A DNA stretch of 64,000 nucleotides from CAWHJB01 sp963698715 (GTDB lineage Bacteria > Chloroflexota > Anaerolineae > Anaerolineales > UBA4823): positions 741,231 through 805,230 of the forward strand of contig CAVORW010000001.1 of NCBI GenBank assembly GCA_963698715.1. The letters run 5' to 3'. Of the stretch, positions 16,894 through 25,535 are shown piece after piece. Numbering within the stretch: position 1 is the first letter of the stretch; each line of letters opens with the position of its first letter. A program made the translations under genes and the position numbers. The notes under the pieces are model-generated. The model made no database searches and was not told the DNA's origin. It worked only from the letters and a program-made list of their open reading frames with translations.

Positions 16894-17439
16894 ATGATAC
16901 TAAAGAAACTGAATGATGAGATATGGACTTCAAAAATAGAGCTCGACCACATTACCATTCGAACAGATCTCAATTCCGGGGATATTGGATATATCACCTA
17001 CCTGCACGGAATTCTGTACAAACAAGAATATGGCTACGGCATCTCGTTCGAAACGTACGTTGCTAAAGGGTTGGCGGAGTTTTTCCAACAATATGATCCC
17101 GGCAGGAATAGAGTGTGGGTATGCGAGGATGACGGCAAGATCATTGGATCCCTCATCCTGATGGACAGGGGTAAAGCCGCTCAACTTAGGTATTTTCTCA
17201 TCCATCCGAAGTACCGAGGCATTGAGCTGGGTAAAAAACTCCTGAAGCTATATATGGAATTTCTGCACCATTGTGGCTATCAATCAGCTTACCTATGGAC
17301 TACTCATGAAATGGAGACGGCAGCTTACCTATACCAATCGCATGGATTTATGCTGGCGGAGGAGAAAGAATCGACCGCGTTTGGTAAACCACTTTTCGAG
17401 CAAAAATATGAACTCACTGTGGCAATCCCCAAAATCTGA
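16894..17439 (+). CDS. GNAT family N-acetyltransferase
   Basis: 181 residues. The acetyl-CoA-binding region is LRYFLIHPKYRGIELGKKLL at about 107-126, with the R-G-x-x-L-G variant of motif A. It is preceded by WVCEDDGKIIGSLIL and followed by AAYLYQSHGFMLAEEKE, the standard motif B. The N-terminal part (LHGILYKQEYGYGISFETYV) is as in MarR-fused GNATs, but the MarR domain is absent. Substrate unknown. Confidence 0.85.
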   Translation: MILKKLNDEIWTSKIELDHITIRTDLNSGDIGYITYLHGILYKQEYGYGISFETYVAKGLAEFFQQYDPGRNRVWVCEDDGKIIGSLILMDRGKAAQLRYFLIHPKYRGIELGKKLLKLYMEFLHHCGYQSAYLWTTHEMETAAYLYQSHGFMLAEEKESTAFGKPLFEQKYELTVAIPKI

Positions 17440-17661
17440 CATCATTTTTTAGCAAGGATTGCTTTGAAATCACCCGTTTGGAATTTCAACCTCTTCATCT
17501 TGAAGAGTATCGGCCAAGTAATGGCAGTAATACGAAAATCTTCTCATAACTACTAGGACCCTTTGGCTTTATCGAGATTAGGTTCAACTTCTAATGCTTT
17601 TGCCGTGTCCTTCAAGGAGAACATATCTGGCAAAGCTAAACGACAACCCGAAAGGAAAACA

Positions 17662-18111
17662 ATGACAAAAAATACTTTCCAAACATTTTCCAAGTTGCTG
17701 ATCGGTAAATGGGTTGGTCGCCGAGGCAGTTCTGTGCTTAAGCAGGAAGAAGTGCGCGCTCAGTGGCAGATTGCACTCGACGGCAGTTATTTACAAGAGC
17801 ATTGGCACACGTCCGGCGCAGAAGGCACTCCCAAGCCCACCACTGAAGCCTTCTTTAAGGTCTCTGATGTTAGTCCTGGAGATTTCATTGCCGTCTATAA
17901 GAACGGAAAGATCGCCTTCGGTGAATCGACATTCGAGGATTCTGAATGGACACTAACGCATCGCTGGCTGAGAGAACCTGGGATTGCGATTATCCGTATA
18001 CGATTTCTTGACAACGATAGCTACGAACAAGAGGTTTCCGACGTTGCCTCTGACGGCACGCTTATCCCAGAAAGTTACGTAGTCATGAAACGCGAGCATG
18101 TTGTATCGTGA
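17662..18111 (+). CDS. DUF1579-like beta-barrel protein
   Basis: 149 residues. The order KLLIGKWVGRRGSS, WQIALDGSYLQEHWH, FKVSDVSPGDFIAVYKNGK and a final strand pair resembles small lipocalin-like DUF1579 proteins. The ATG at 17662 is preferred because AAAGGAAAAC precedes it; the frame upstream to 17563 lacks a Shine-Dalgarno site. Function unknown; no signal peptide. The 220 bp between the GNAT gene and this start hold nothing recognisable. Confidence 0.65.
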   Translation: MTKNTFQTFSKLLIGKWVGRRGSSVLKQEEVRAQWQIALDGSYLQEHWHTSGAEGTPKPTTEAFFKVSDVSPGDFIAVYKNGKIAFGESTFEDSEWTLTHRWLREPGIAIIRIRFLDNDSYEQEVSDVASDGTLIPESYVVMKREHVVS

Positions 18112-18179
18112 TGATGGTCTGTCATCTTGATCGGGTGTGCTGAGCCGTGTAGAGTTTGCAACATTTTCGAGATTATTAC

Positions 18180-19193
18180 ATGGATACCGGAAAATCTGTC
18201 ATAGATAAGACCAAGCATAAAGAACTGGTTATTAGCATCTCAGAGAAACTGAAGGCATATTACGTTTTTCCCAGTATCGCGGAAAAGATCTGTGATCGTC
18301 TTCAAAAACATCTGGATGAAGGGGATTACAGCGAAATCACGGATGGCGAGTTTCTTGCTAAAGTACTTACCCAGCATATTCAGGAAATAAATCAGGATAA
18401 ACATTTGGTTGTCCAATGGCATCCGGAGCCGTTGCCAAAACAGGAAGAATCGATGACAGAAAATCAAGGCTGGTTGGATGAGTGGCGTCAATTGGCCCAA
18501 TTCGACAATTATGGATTGCATAAGGCAGAGAGGCTCCTTGGAAATGTTGGGTTTTTGGATATACATGAATTCCACCCTGCATCCTGGGGCGGCGACACTG
18601 CCGTAGCCACAATGAATTTTTTGGCAAATACAGAAATATTGATTATTGATCTTCGTAAATGCCGAGGCGGGGATCCAGACATGGTGGCTCTACTCAGCAG
18701 TTACCTTTTTGGTGAAGAGCGAGTGCATTTGAACAGTCTTTTCTGGCGCGTGGAGGATGTCACAGATCAATATTGGACTCTGCCTTATGTTCCCGGTAAA
18801 CGTTTCGGTGACAAGCCAGTATACGTGTTGATCGGGAAAGATACTTTTTCAGGCGGGGAGGAATTTGCCTACAATCTCCAGACCCGCAAACGTGCCACAC
18901 TGATTGGTGAAACGACGAAGGGAGGGGCTCATCCAGGATCTCCTTATCAATTGCATTCTCATTTTGACGTGTTCATACCCAGTGGTTGCGCCATCAATCC
19001 AGTTACCGGAACGAATTGGGAAGGTACGGGTGTTACGCCAGACATCCCGATCCCTCAAGAGAGGGCTTTTAGGATGGCATACAGCATGGCTCTTAAGTCA
19101 ATTATAGAGAGCTATAGCAAAGCAACATCCAGATCGTTCAATCTGATTAAGGAGGAAGCACAAACCGCTCTCAAGGATTTGGAAACCTCATGA
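18180..19193 (+). CDS. S41 family peptidase (C-terminal processing protease-like)
   Basis: About 337 residues without a signal peptide. An N-terminal four-helix region (S41_N type, ISISEKLKAYYVFPSIAEKI) precedes the protease core. The core has IIDLRKCRGGDPDM, the nucleophile region GKDTFSGGEEFAY and the Lys region IGETTKGGAHPG, as in tricorn-core/retinol-binding-type S41 enzymes. No PDZ domain is apparent. The ATG at 18180 is likely; a TTG at 18156 is possible. Context gives no substrate. Confidence 0.85.
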   Translation: MDTGKSVIDKTKHKELVISISEKLKAYYVFPSIAEKICDRLQKHLDEGDYSEITDGEFLAKVLTQHIQEINQDKHLVVQWHPEPLPKQEESMTENQGWLDEWRQLAQFDNYGLHKAERLLGNVGFLDIHEFHPASWGGDTAVATMNFLANTEILIIDLRKCRGGDPDMVALLSSYLFGEERVHLNSLFWRVEDVTDQYWTLPYVPGKRFGDKPVYVLIGKDTFSGGEEFAYNLQTRKRATLIGETTKGGAHPGSPYQLHSHFDVFIPSGCAINPVTGTNWEGTGVTPDIPIPQERAFRMAYSMALKSIIESYSKATSRSFNLIKEEAQTALKDLETS

Positions 19194-19263
19194 TTTCTTC
19201 TAACGCATCTTGTGTCCAACAAATCGTATATCGGACGAAAGAGTTTCGTAGCCGGAGGTGATT

Positions 19264-19731
19264 ATGCCTGCTTTAGATAATCTGGAACTTCTATTCGTTG
19301 TATTTGCCTTCATTTATCAATTTGTCCTGATCTTTCATTTCGCATTAAGAAAGTGGCGCTTCGCTCTCGCCATTCGCTTTGGACCAATTGTATATGTACT
19401 AAGTGTTCCAGCAGTAGTAATTAGCGTAGTCATTCTTCTTGGTGGCAAACCCTGGCCGCTATGGGTTGGCGGATTCATTTATTTGATTTGGGGTGTCTTT
19501 GGCTATTGGGTTGAATACATCAAAAAGATCAAGTGGCGCAATCCCATTCGCTGGTCGATCTATGCTCCCTATTTGTTCCTTTATCTGGCCGCTATCATGT
19601 TTTATTGGTGGCCTCTTGGGTTGATCTGGAAGCCATTGTGGTATGTCTACACTGTTCTCTTCATTATCAGCACAATACTCAATATCACTTCTCACCAAGG
19701 AAATAATAACGATGAAAAATTACCCGGTTGA
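19264..19731 (+). CDS. Four-helix integral membrane protein, paralogue B
   Basis: 155 residues. It mirrors the protein at 7991-8428: FVLIFHFALRKWRFALAIRF, a middle LLGGKPWPLWVGGFIYL, and MFYWWPLGLIWKPLWYVYT near the C-terminus, then an Asn-rich end. The start at 19264 has GGAGGTG directly upstream. Its last 20 bases overlap the DinB gene, so expression is coupled. No function is known to me for this family. Confidence 0.72.
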   Translation: MPALDNLELLFVVFAFIYQFVLIFHFALRKWRFALAIRFGPIVYVLSVPAVVISVVILLGGKPWPLWVGGFIYLIWGVFGYWVEYIKKIKWRNPIRWSIYAPYLFLYLAAIMFYWWPLGLIWKPLWYVYTVLFIISTILNITSHQGNNNDEKLPG

Positions 19732-20221
19732 CTTTCAGCCAATTTTAAATCGATATTCCGACGGACCAGCCCAGCTGGAGGCAGTTTGCGCAAATCTCTC
19801 CGAATCGAATCTGAACCTTGCCCAGTCTCCTGGCAACTGGACGATTCGCCAGATTGTTCACCATATTGTTGACGGTGACGAACTATGGAAAATATATGTC
19901 AAAGCGGCGCTTGGCAATCCTGGAGGTCCCATCAGTTTACAATGGTACTGGGATAGACCTCAAACAGAATGGGCTGAGTACTGGAATTATGCCACCCGTT
20001 GTATCAAGCCGTCTTTAGCGCTTTTTCGCGCCAATCGTCAACACATCGGAGAGTTGATTCGAAGAACTCCTGATTCATTGGAAAAATCTATTTGGTTGAC
20101 GGGACCCGACAAGCAGGAAGGGAGGATAGCGGTCAGAGATGTGCTACAGATTCAAATAAAACATGCTATTGAGCATATCCAGGAAATCCAAATGATTCGA
20201 CAGGCGCACAAGGTCTGGTAA
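19712..20221 (+). CDS. DinB_2 superfamily protein
   Basis: 169 residues. The metal-site helices are WTIRQIVHHIVDGDELW (about 45-61) and IQIKHAIEHIQEIQMIR (near the C-terminus), the DinB/DUF664-type arrangement. It starts within the end of the membrane protein gene. Substrate unknown. It is distinct from the DinB gene at 2252-2743: sequence similarity between them is limited to the histidine motifs. Confidence 0.82.
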   Translation: MKNYPVDFQPILNRYSDGPAQLEAVCANLSESNLNLAQSPGNWTIRQIVHHIVDGDELWKIYVKAALGNPGGPISLQWYWDRPQTEWAEYWNYATRCIKPSLALFRANRQHIGELIRRTPDSLEKSIWLTGPDKQEGRIAVRDVLQIQIKHAIEHIQEIQMIRQAHKVW

Positions 20222-20223
20222 CC

Positions 20224-20466
20224 ATGATTCAGCATTGGCAAATCATCCTGTTTTCCTTTGGAACGATCGGCATCCTCTGGATATCGCGGGACTCATTTCG
20301 AGGCATTCAATCGCATGGATTTTATCGTTTTTTCGCCTGGGAGATCACCCTTATCATGTTTGTCATAATCAGGATTATATCGAAACCGCCAGAATGTTTA
20401 TTCCATTCGTCTGGTAATCGTAGTTGGATTCCAGAAACGAGAATGAGGCATTGGCAACATGAGTGA
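20224..20466 (+). pseudogene. Truncated ICMT-like methyltransferase (N-terminal part)
   Basis: 80 codons. The segment FRGIQSHGFYRFFAWEITLIM is typical of the N-terminus of isoprenylcysteine methyltransferase-family proteins, but the SAM-binding C-terminal half is missing. Another frame just downstream reads RLVIVVGFQKRE*, which resembles a later helix of the same family. The likely history is an internal deletion plus frameshift. The end overlaps the next gene's start. Confidence 0.45.
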
Positions 20467-21364
20467 ACACGAGAATATCCAATTCCTAAGCCCGGATCTG
20501 CGCAGGCCGCTCGAAGAAACTGTTTCAAAATATGTCAATCGTGAGTGGCGCGTTAGCCGCGCTAGAGATTTGTCTGACCTGGCCTGTCACCCAGCAGCCA
20601 TTCTAGCGGATGGATCTTTCGAGGTTTTTGCGAAATTCAGTGAACATGCACATGCTGCCCAACAATTCGCGATCGAAAAAACGAGTCTGGAGTTCCTTGC
20701 CAACCGCGCGGGTGTTCAAATCCCCACGCCTATTGGAATTATCCCGGTTGAAAGCGGAGCGTTGTTTATCATGGAAGCGCTGACTGCCATTGAACGCGGC
20801 ACCCTCCAATGGCAGCAAATCGGTAAAACGCTCGCCCGTATCCATTCCATAAAAACCGACTTTTTTGGTTTTCACACGAACAACTATTTTGGTCCTCTGG
20901 TTCAAGAAAATACGCCAGCGAGAGATTGGGCCACGTTCTATGGAGAGTATCGGCTGCGACCACGCCTAAAAATGGCAATTGACTCAGGTAATTTACCGTC
21001 CCCTTTGGCTTCTCAAGTTGAATCGGTGATCAATCGTCTGCCGGGGCTGTGTGGCCCGGAAGTGCCGCCAACCCTGTTGCATGGAGACGCGCAACAAAAC
21101 AATTTCATCAGCGCCAAGGATGGGGCTTATGTCATCGACCCGGCAATCTACTATGGTAACCCGGAACTCGACCTGGCTTTTATTGATTATTTCCAGCCTG
21201 TCCCCCAGGCTGTTTTCGATTCGTATCGCGAAGAGATCTCCATTGATCCCGGTTTTGATGAACGGCGCGATTTGTGGCGCATCTCCGGGTATCTCGCAGC
21301 GGTAGCCGTGGAGGGATCGCCTTACTTGGGAATGCTTGCAAATGCGCTACACAAGTATTTGTAG
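20459..21364 (+). CDS. Fructosamine/ketosamine-3-kinase family protein
   Basis: 301 residues with the aminoglycoside-phosphotransferase-like kinase fold. The catalytic loop is LLHGDAQQNNF (about 213-223), and the metal-binding segment is VIDPAIYYGNPELDLAF (about 232-248), both typical of fructosamine kinases. The N-lobe has EVFAKFSEHA with a probable ATP-binding Lys. Such enzymes phosphorylate glycated proteins so that the sugar falls off. Start ATG at 20459 overlaps the truncated ICMT ORF. Confidence 0.87.
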   Translation: MSEHENIQFLSPDLRRPLEETVSKYVNREWRVSRARDLSDLACHPAAILADGSFEVFAKFSEHAHAAQQFAIEKTSLEFLANRAGVQIPTPIGIIPVESGALFIMEALTAIERGTLQWQQIGKTLARIHSIKTDFFGFHTNNYFGPLVQENTPARDWATFYGEYRLRPRLKMAIDSGNLPSPLASQVESVINRLPGLCGPEVPPTLLHGDAQQNNFISAKDGAYVIDPAIYYGNPELDLAFIDYFQPVPQAVFDSYREEISIDPGFDERRDLWRISGYLAAVAVEGSPYLGMLANALHKYL

Positions 21365-21394
21365 GACATCTTCATCGAAACCAGGAGAATGAAA

Positions 21395-21604
21395 ATGAAG
21401 GAGTATCTTATCGAACCGGAGATCCAGGAAGGGAAAGGCAGTCAACTTCACCCCGATGGTATGACCTCAGACCTCGTCGAAGTAACACGGCACCTCAGAT
21501 GAAAAGTCATCGATCCCGATGGCTTGATGTTCAAGTTTGTGCGTTGCCTCGAACCGACCGCATATGGGTTCGTTATCAAGGCCACAAAAATAACCTTAAA
21601 ATAA
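21395..21604 (+). pseudogene. Small protein with in-frame TGA
   Basis: From the ATG at 21395 (AGGAG 7 nt upstream) the frame reads MKEYLIEPEIQEGKGSQLHP and so on for 35 codons to a TGA at 21500-21502. It then continues in the same frame as KVIDPDGLMFKFVRC and on to a TAA at 21602-21604. One substitution would give a 69-residue protein. No family was recognised. Confidence 0.4.
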
Positions 21605-21958
21605 AGAATCGGATCACAACATGAAAAAATTCCTTTCCTTGCTCCTGATATTGGTTTTTACCTCATCCTGTGCCGTCATGCCGAAATCGAGTTCTTCGCC
21701 GATATCAGAAACCGATGTTTTGGCGTCAACACCTTTTGTGGCAATTTCTTCTACTTCTCCTGTACCTGAACAGACTTCCACAAGTTCGCTTGCCTCATAT
21801 TCTGTCAAATCGGTTAACTTCACCACAACGGATGGCATCACCCTGGCAGGCACGATGTTTGGCGAAGGAGATACAGCCGTCATCCTGGCACATCAGGGAA
21901 ATTATGGAATTGATCAGAAGTCCTGGTTTCCCATTGCGCATTTGCTGGCAGAACGTAG

Positions 21959-23378
21959 GGGGTGCACTCAAATGTTGTAGAATCAGATAGCCAAGGGCAG
22001 AAGGGCAAGGCTGTCGAAAGCCGCTCCATCAGACAGCCAGGCCGCCCGAGCTTTGGCAGTTGCGATGGCACCTGGGAGCGTCCAACGGGCACCAGAGATC
22101 TTGAGCCGAGCGGTAGCAATCTGTTTGCAAGCACTCTCAACCGTGCCGCTGCCAATCCAATACCCCTGAGCTCGGAACTGAGCGTAATTCATTCGGTGTT
22201 GGTTATTGGTGTAATAAGTGACCGCACGCTGCGCCGCCTCTCCGGCTGTTTTATGTCGGCCATAGTGCTGACAGGCTGCGATCACTTTTTGGACCTGGCC
22301 TTGCCATAGCCAGTTTTTGACTTGCTCCAGCCACTTCTGGCGGGCGGTTGCTTGAGAGAAAACAGCATCTGCGATCGGTGTGAGATATTCACAGGCATGG
22401 TACCAATCGACGATCTGGATCGCATCGGGGAAGTAATGGGAAATCAGTTTCCAGATCCAAACGGCGCCGTCACAAACGAAGACAAGTTCTTGAGCCTTGT
22501 CGGCTAAACGTCTCACCCCAGTTGCCCATAACAGCTGCCCGAATTCTTCGGCAGGTGCAATCGCACTATGATAGCTGATCGCTTGGGCTTTCGGCTCGGT
22601 TTGTCCATACACTTCCGCCACCTGATACCAACTCAAGGTCTTTAACTCCCGCCATTCCTGCCCGACCGGCACCTGGGCGCCATCTAGCGAACCATATAAG
22701 CGCTTTGGCACTGCGCTAATCGTTCTTTCCCGCACTTGCAGCCAAGCTTCATCCTGGCTCTGGCGGACCCACTCTGCCTCCAGTTGGGCTTGTTTCTGCC
22801 CGATCTGCTGGGTTTGCTTGCGGATGGTATTGTCGCTGACTTCGACCAACAAATATTCTCGGATCTTGCGTTGGGCTCGTTCAAAAGCAATATCCACGCC
22901 AGCTATGGCCAGCAGTTTGCCCATCACCAGGCTGACTTCTCCCGGATGTAAGCCCCACAGCTGATCCAGCCGGTAGTGCTTCCGCCCACAGGCTGCACAG
23001 CCATAATATGAGCGATGGTAGTTAACCCAACCAAACACGCTCAGGATTTGCGCCTTCCGCTTTGAGATCCGCCGCGCCTGTGCCCCGCAGGCACAGCCTA
23101 CTCGCCGTCCCTGTTTTTCATCTTCTCTTTCCAACACTTTCCCATATGTCTGCTGTCCCACTTGTTGCAGCAGCGCTCGAATCCCATTTTCAAGTTCCAC
23201 CTGGTTTTGAATTTCTCCGGCTTCGATCAGCCGGCTGATTTCGCCTGTCAGTAGACCCGTAATCTCGTCCTTTGCTCTTGTGCTAAAATCCATCTGGGAA
23301 CCTCTTTCTGTGATTGTTGGATTGGATAACCTAATCATAGCCTAGAGGTTCCTTTTTCTACAACATTTTAGTGCTCCC
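21959..23378. mobile_element. ISKra4-family insertion sequence
   Basis: The ends are inverted repeats: left GGGGTGCACTCAAATGTTGTAG and right, read inversely, GGGAGCACTAAAATGTTGTAG (written here in two 20-22 base forms for comparison). The flanks GAACGTAG (21951-21958) and GAACGTGG (23379-23386) form an 8-bp target duplication with one mismatch. Length is about 1420 bp. The left boundary is uncertain by 1-2 bp because of the G run. Confidence 0.82.
21983..23293 (-). CDS. ISKra4 family transposase
   Basis: About 436 residues. An N-terminal zinc-finger region has CACG and GCAACGRK motifs. The DDE residues are read as D in LYGSLDGAQVPVG, D in FVCDGAVWIW and E in IGSGTVESACKQI. The middle IVDWYHACEYL is characteristic of the ISKra4/UPF0236-like group. 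The start at 23293 (MDFSTRAKDE) has AGAGG 7 nt upstream. Intact. Confidence 0.88.
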   Translation of the reverse strand: MDFSTRAKDEITGLLTGEISRLIEAGEIQNQVELENGIRALLQQVGQQTYGKVLEREDEKQGRRVGCACGAQARRISKRKAQILSVFGWVNYHRSYYGCAACGRKHYRLDQLWGLHPGEVSLVMGKLLAIAGVDIAFERAQRKIREYLLVEVSDNTIRKQTQQIGQKQAQLEAEWVRQSQDEAWLQVRERTISAVPKRLYGSLDGAQVPVGQEWRELKTLSWYQVAEVYGQTEPKAQAISYHSAIAPAEEFGQLLWATGVRRLADKAQELVFVCDGAVWIWKLISHYFPDAIQIVDWYHACEYLTPIADAVFSQATARQKWLEQVKNWLWQGQVQKVIAACQHYGRHKTAGEAAQRAVTYYTNNQHRMNYAQFRAQGYWIGSGTVESACKQIATARLKISGARWTLPGAIATAKARAAWLSDGAAFDSLALLPLAI

Positions 23379-23919
23379 GAACGTGGTTATGCCGCCCTGA
23401 CATTCGATTTTCGCGGTATGGGACAATCGGAAGGGGAGTTACTTTACCGGAATCTTCCACTGGATATCAATGCCGCGGTTCGTTTTCTGCAAGACCAGGG
23501 CTATTCACGAATCGCCTGTATGGGCGCCAGTATGGGAGGCACCTCCTGCTTACGAACTGCACAGGAATACTCGTTTGCCGGCCTGGTTATCATAGCCAGT
23601 GTTATGACCATTGAAAAGGGCGAGGACTCCCTGTTTATCACACAAGATGACCTGGGAAATTTAACTCAAGCGAAACTGTTCGTTGCTGCCGCCCACGACC
23701 ATCCTCTTATAGTCAGTAATATTAAGATGATGCACGAACTTTCCCCCACCCCGAAAGAGCTCCTAATAATTCAAGGGAGATTCGAGCACGGTACTGATCT
23801 GTTGACTTCGGACGCGGGAGAGGAATAGTCCAACGCGCTACTCCGATTTCTTGAAACTATTAATTGAACACAAAATTTACTTCCTTCGTTACAAACGTCA
23901 TCACAAAAGAGGAGTTAAG

Positions 23920-24669
23920 ATGATCGAATTAGATATTGAAAACTCAATCGCGTTCTTAAAATTAGATCGCGGCATGACCAATGCGCTGAACCTGGAGATG
24001 ATACACGAACTCGCAGATATCATTGAGAAGGTGGAAGATGCCCCCGAAGCCCGCGCTCTTGTTTTGAGCAGCGCCAACGAGAAGTTCTTCTCGATAGGGT
24101 TCGATATCCCTCAGTTATTCGACCTTCCCAAAGATGATTTTCACGAGTTCTTTAGAGCATTCAATCAGACCTGCATGGCGCTGTATACAATGCCAAAGCC
24201 GACAGTGGCGGGTATAACGGGGCACGCCATAGCAGGCGGTTGCATTCTAGCGCTATGTTGTGATTATCGAGTAATCGGCGAGGGGCGCAAGCTGATGGGC
24301 CTGAATGAGATCAAACTGGGAGTCCCTGTGCCTTATCTAGCAGAATGCATCTTACAGAGTATTACTGGGAACCGGGTAGCGCGCGATGTGGTGGAATCGG
24401 GAGAGTTTTTTACATCGGAGGTGTTGCTCCAGCAAGGATTCGTGGATGAGATCGCACCGCAGGCAAAAGTAGTGACGCATGCTATGGCGAAGGCAGCATT
24501 GCTGGCTCAGATGCCCCCGGAGGCCTATCGGAGGATCAAGGAGAACCGCACCGAACAGGTAGAAGTTAGGATTCGGGCGAAATGGGAAGAACGACAGCAG
24601 GCATTTATCGAGCTATGGTATTCGGAGGATGCCCGTAAGCGATTGTGGGAGGCCATGAAAAAATTCTGA
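23920..24669 (+). CDS. Enoyl-CoA hydratase/isomerase family protein
   Basis: 249 residues of the crotonase fold. VLSSANEKFFSIGFDIPQL forms the CoA-binding and first oxyanion-hole region, and GHAIAGGCILALCCDYRV the second; a Glu follows in MGLNEIKLGVPVP. Substrate specificity cannot be fixed. The frame is open upstream to 23851, but the ATG at 23920 with AGAGGAG is the better start. It lies between two related lipoprotein hydrolase genes without an obvious functional link. Confidence 0.87.
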   Translation: MIELDIENSIAFLKLDRGMTNALNLEMIHELADIIEKVEDAPEARALVLSSANEKFFSIGFDIPQLFDLPKDDFHEFFRAFNQTCMALYTMPKPTVAGITGHAIAGGCILALCCDYRVIGEGRKLMGLNEIKLGVPVPYLAECILQSITGNRVARDVVESGEFFTSEVLLQQGFVDEIAPQAKVVTHAMAKAALLAQMPPEAYRRIKENRTEQVEVRIRAKWEERQQAFIELWYSEDARKRLWEAMKKF

Positions 24670-24701
24670 CACGCCTCAAAGGATGATTAGGAGTTGTTAC
24701 A

Positions 24702-25526
24702 ATGAAGAGATCACTTATTATTTTGCCCCTTCTGGTTGTGCTTTCAGCATGTTCGAGCACACTCGCCAATCCAAATGACCCCTTCTCAGAAGGCGCTCCA
24801 TTTCAAACGTTGACGGCTGCGTTTACCCCGTCTTTACCAAATCCGGAAATCCTAATAACAGAAACACCCACTCCGAAATCTGTCCAAGCTGAGACGGTCA
24901 CTTTACCCACCGATGATGGCATCAATCTCTCTGGAACACTTTTTAAATCCGGTGATGTGGCAGTCATCTTAGCTTACCAAGGTACATATAGGGCAAATCA
25001 AGAAAACTGGCATCCTTTGGCTACCCTTCTCGTAAAACGCGGCTTTACAGTATTGACTTTTGATTTTCGCGGTTGGGGCCAGTCTACGGAAGGGAATAAG
25101 TATGCCGCCCTTGAAGTTGATATGAGAGGTGCTGCAAAGTTCTTGACTAGTCTTGGATACGATCAAATAATCTGTGGCGGTGCAAGCATGGGAGGGACGG
25201 CATGTATTCATGCAGCGCTTGAAAATGACCTGGTGGGGGTATTCACTCTTGGGAGCACAATCATGGCAGGGTATGGCGAACTCATTATTAGAGCCGAGGA
25301 TTTTGAGCACCTTACAATGCCGAAGCTATTCATCACATCCGAAGGGGATATATCCCTTGTTGTAAATGATACCAAGCGGATGTATGAGCTATCCCCTGAA
25401 CCAAAAGAGATTTTAATACTGCCTGGATGGCAGCATGGAACCGACCTCTTCGACTCGGATGCTGGCGGTGATCTCACCCAAGCAATATTGATTTTCATTG
25501 AAGGGCTGGAATCCAACAAGAAATAG
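24702..25526 (+). CDS. Alpha/beta-hydrolase lipoprotein (intact paralogue)
   Basis: 274 residues. A lipoprotein signal peptide ends in LSACSS (Cys 17), then a Thr/Pro-rich linker. The hydrolase core shows LTFDFRGWGQSTEG, the nucleophile elbow GGASMGGTACIHAA (Ser about 164), and GWQHGTDLFDS with the His. It is clearly paralogous to the IS-split gene 1 kb upstream. Probably an outer-face esterase or peptidase-like protein; substrate unknown. It ends 9 bp before the carbamoyltransferase gene. Confidence 0.85.
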   Translation: MKRSLIILPLLVVLSACSSTLANPNDPFSEGAPFQTLTAAFTPSLPNPEILITETPTPKSVQAETVTLPTDDGINLSGTLFKSGDVAVILAYQGTYRANQENWHPLATLLVKRGFTVLTFDFRGWGQSTEGNKYAALEVDMRGAAKFLTSLGYDQIICGGASMGGTACIHAALENDLVGVFTLGSTIMAGYGELIIRAEDFEHLTMPKLFITSEGDISLVVNDTKRMYELSPEPKEILILPGWQHGTDLFDSDAGGDLTQAILIFIEGLESNKK

Positions 25527-25535
25527 GAATCCGGC

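Larger units (their letters stand above)
21621..23867 (+). pseudogene. Alpha/beta-hydrolase lipoprotein, split by an ISKra4-type element
   Basis: The N-terminal half (21621-21950) starts with a lipoprotein signal (LVFTSSC) and a Ser/Thr-rich linker, then the first hydrolase strands. After the IS, 23379-23828 continues exactly in frame: ERGYAALTFDFRGMGQSEG, then GASMGG as nucleophile elbow and FEHGTDLL with the catalytic His. The join of 110 plus 150 codons is seamless. A TAG at 23826-23828 then cuts off SNALLRFLETIN, which aligns with the end of the intact paralogue at 24702. So it carries two lesions. Confidence 0.85.
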
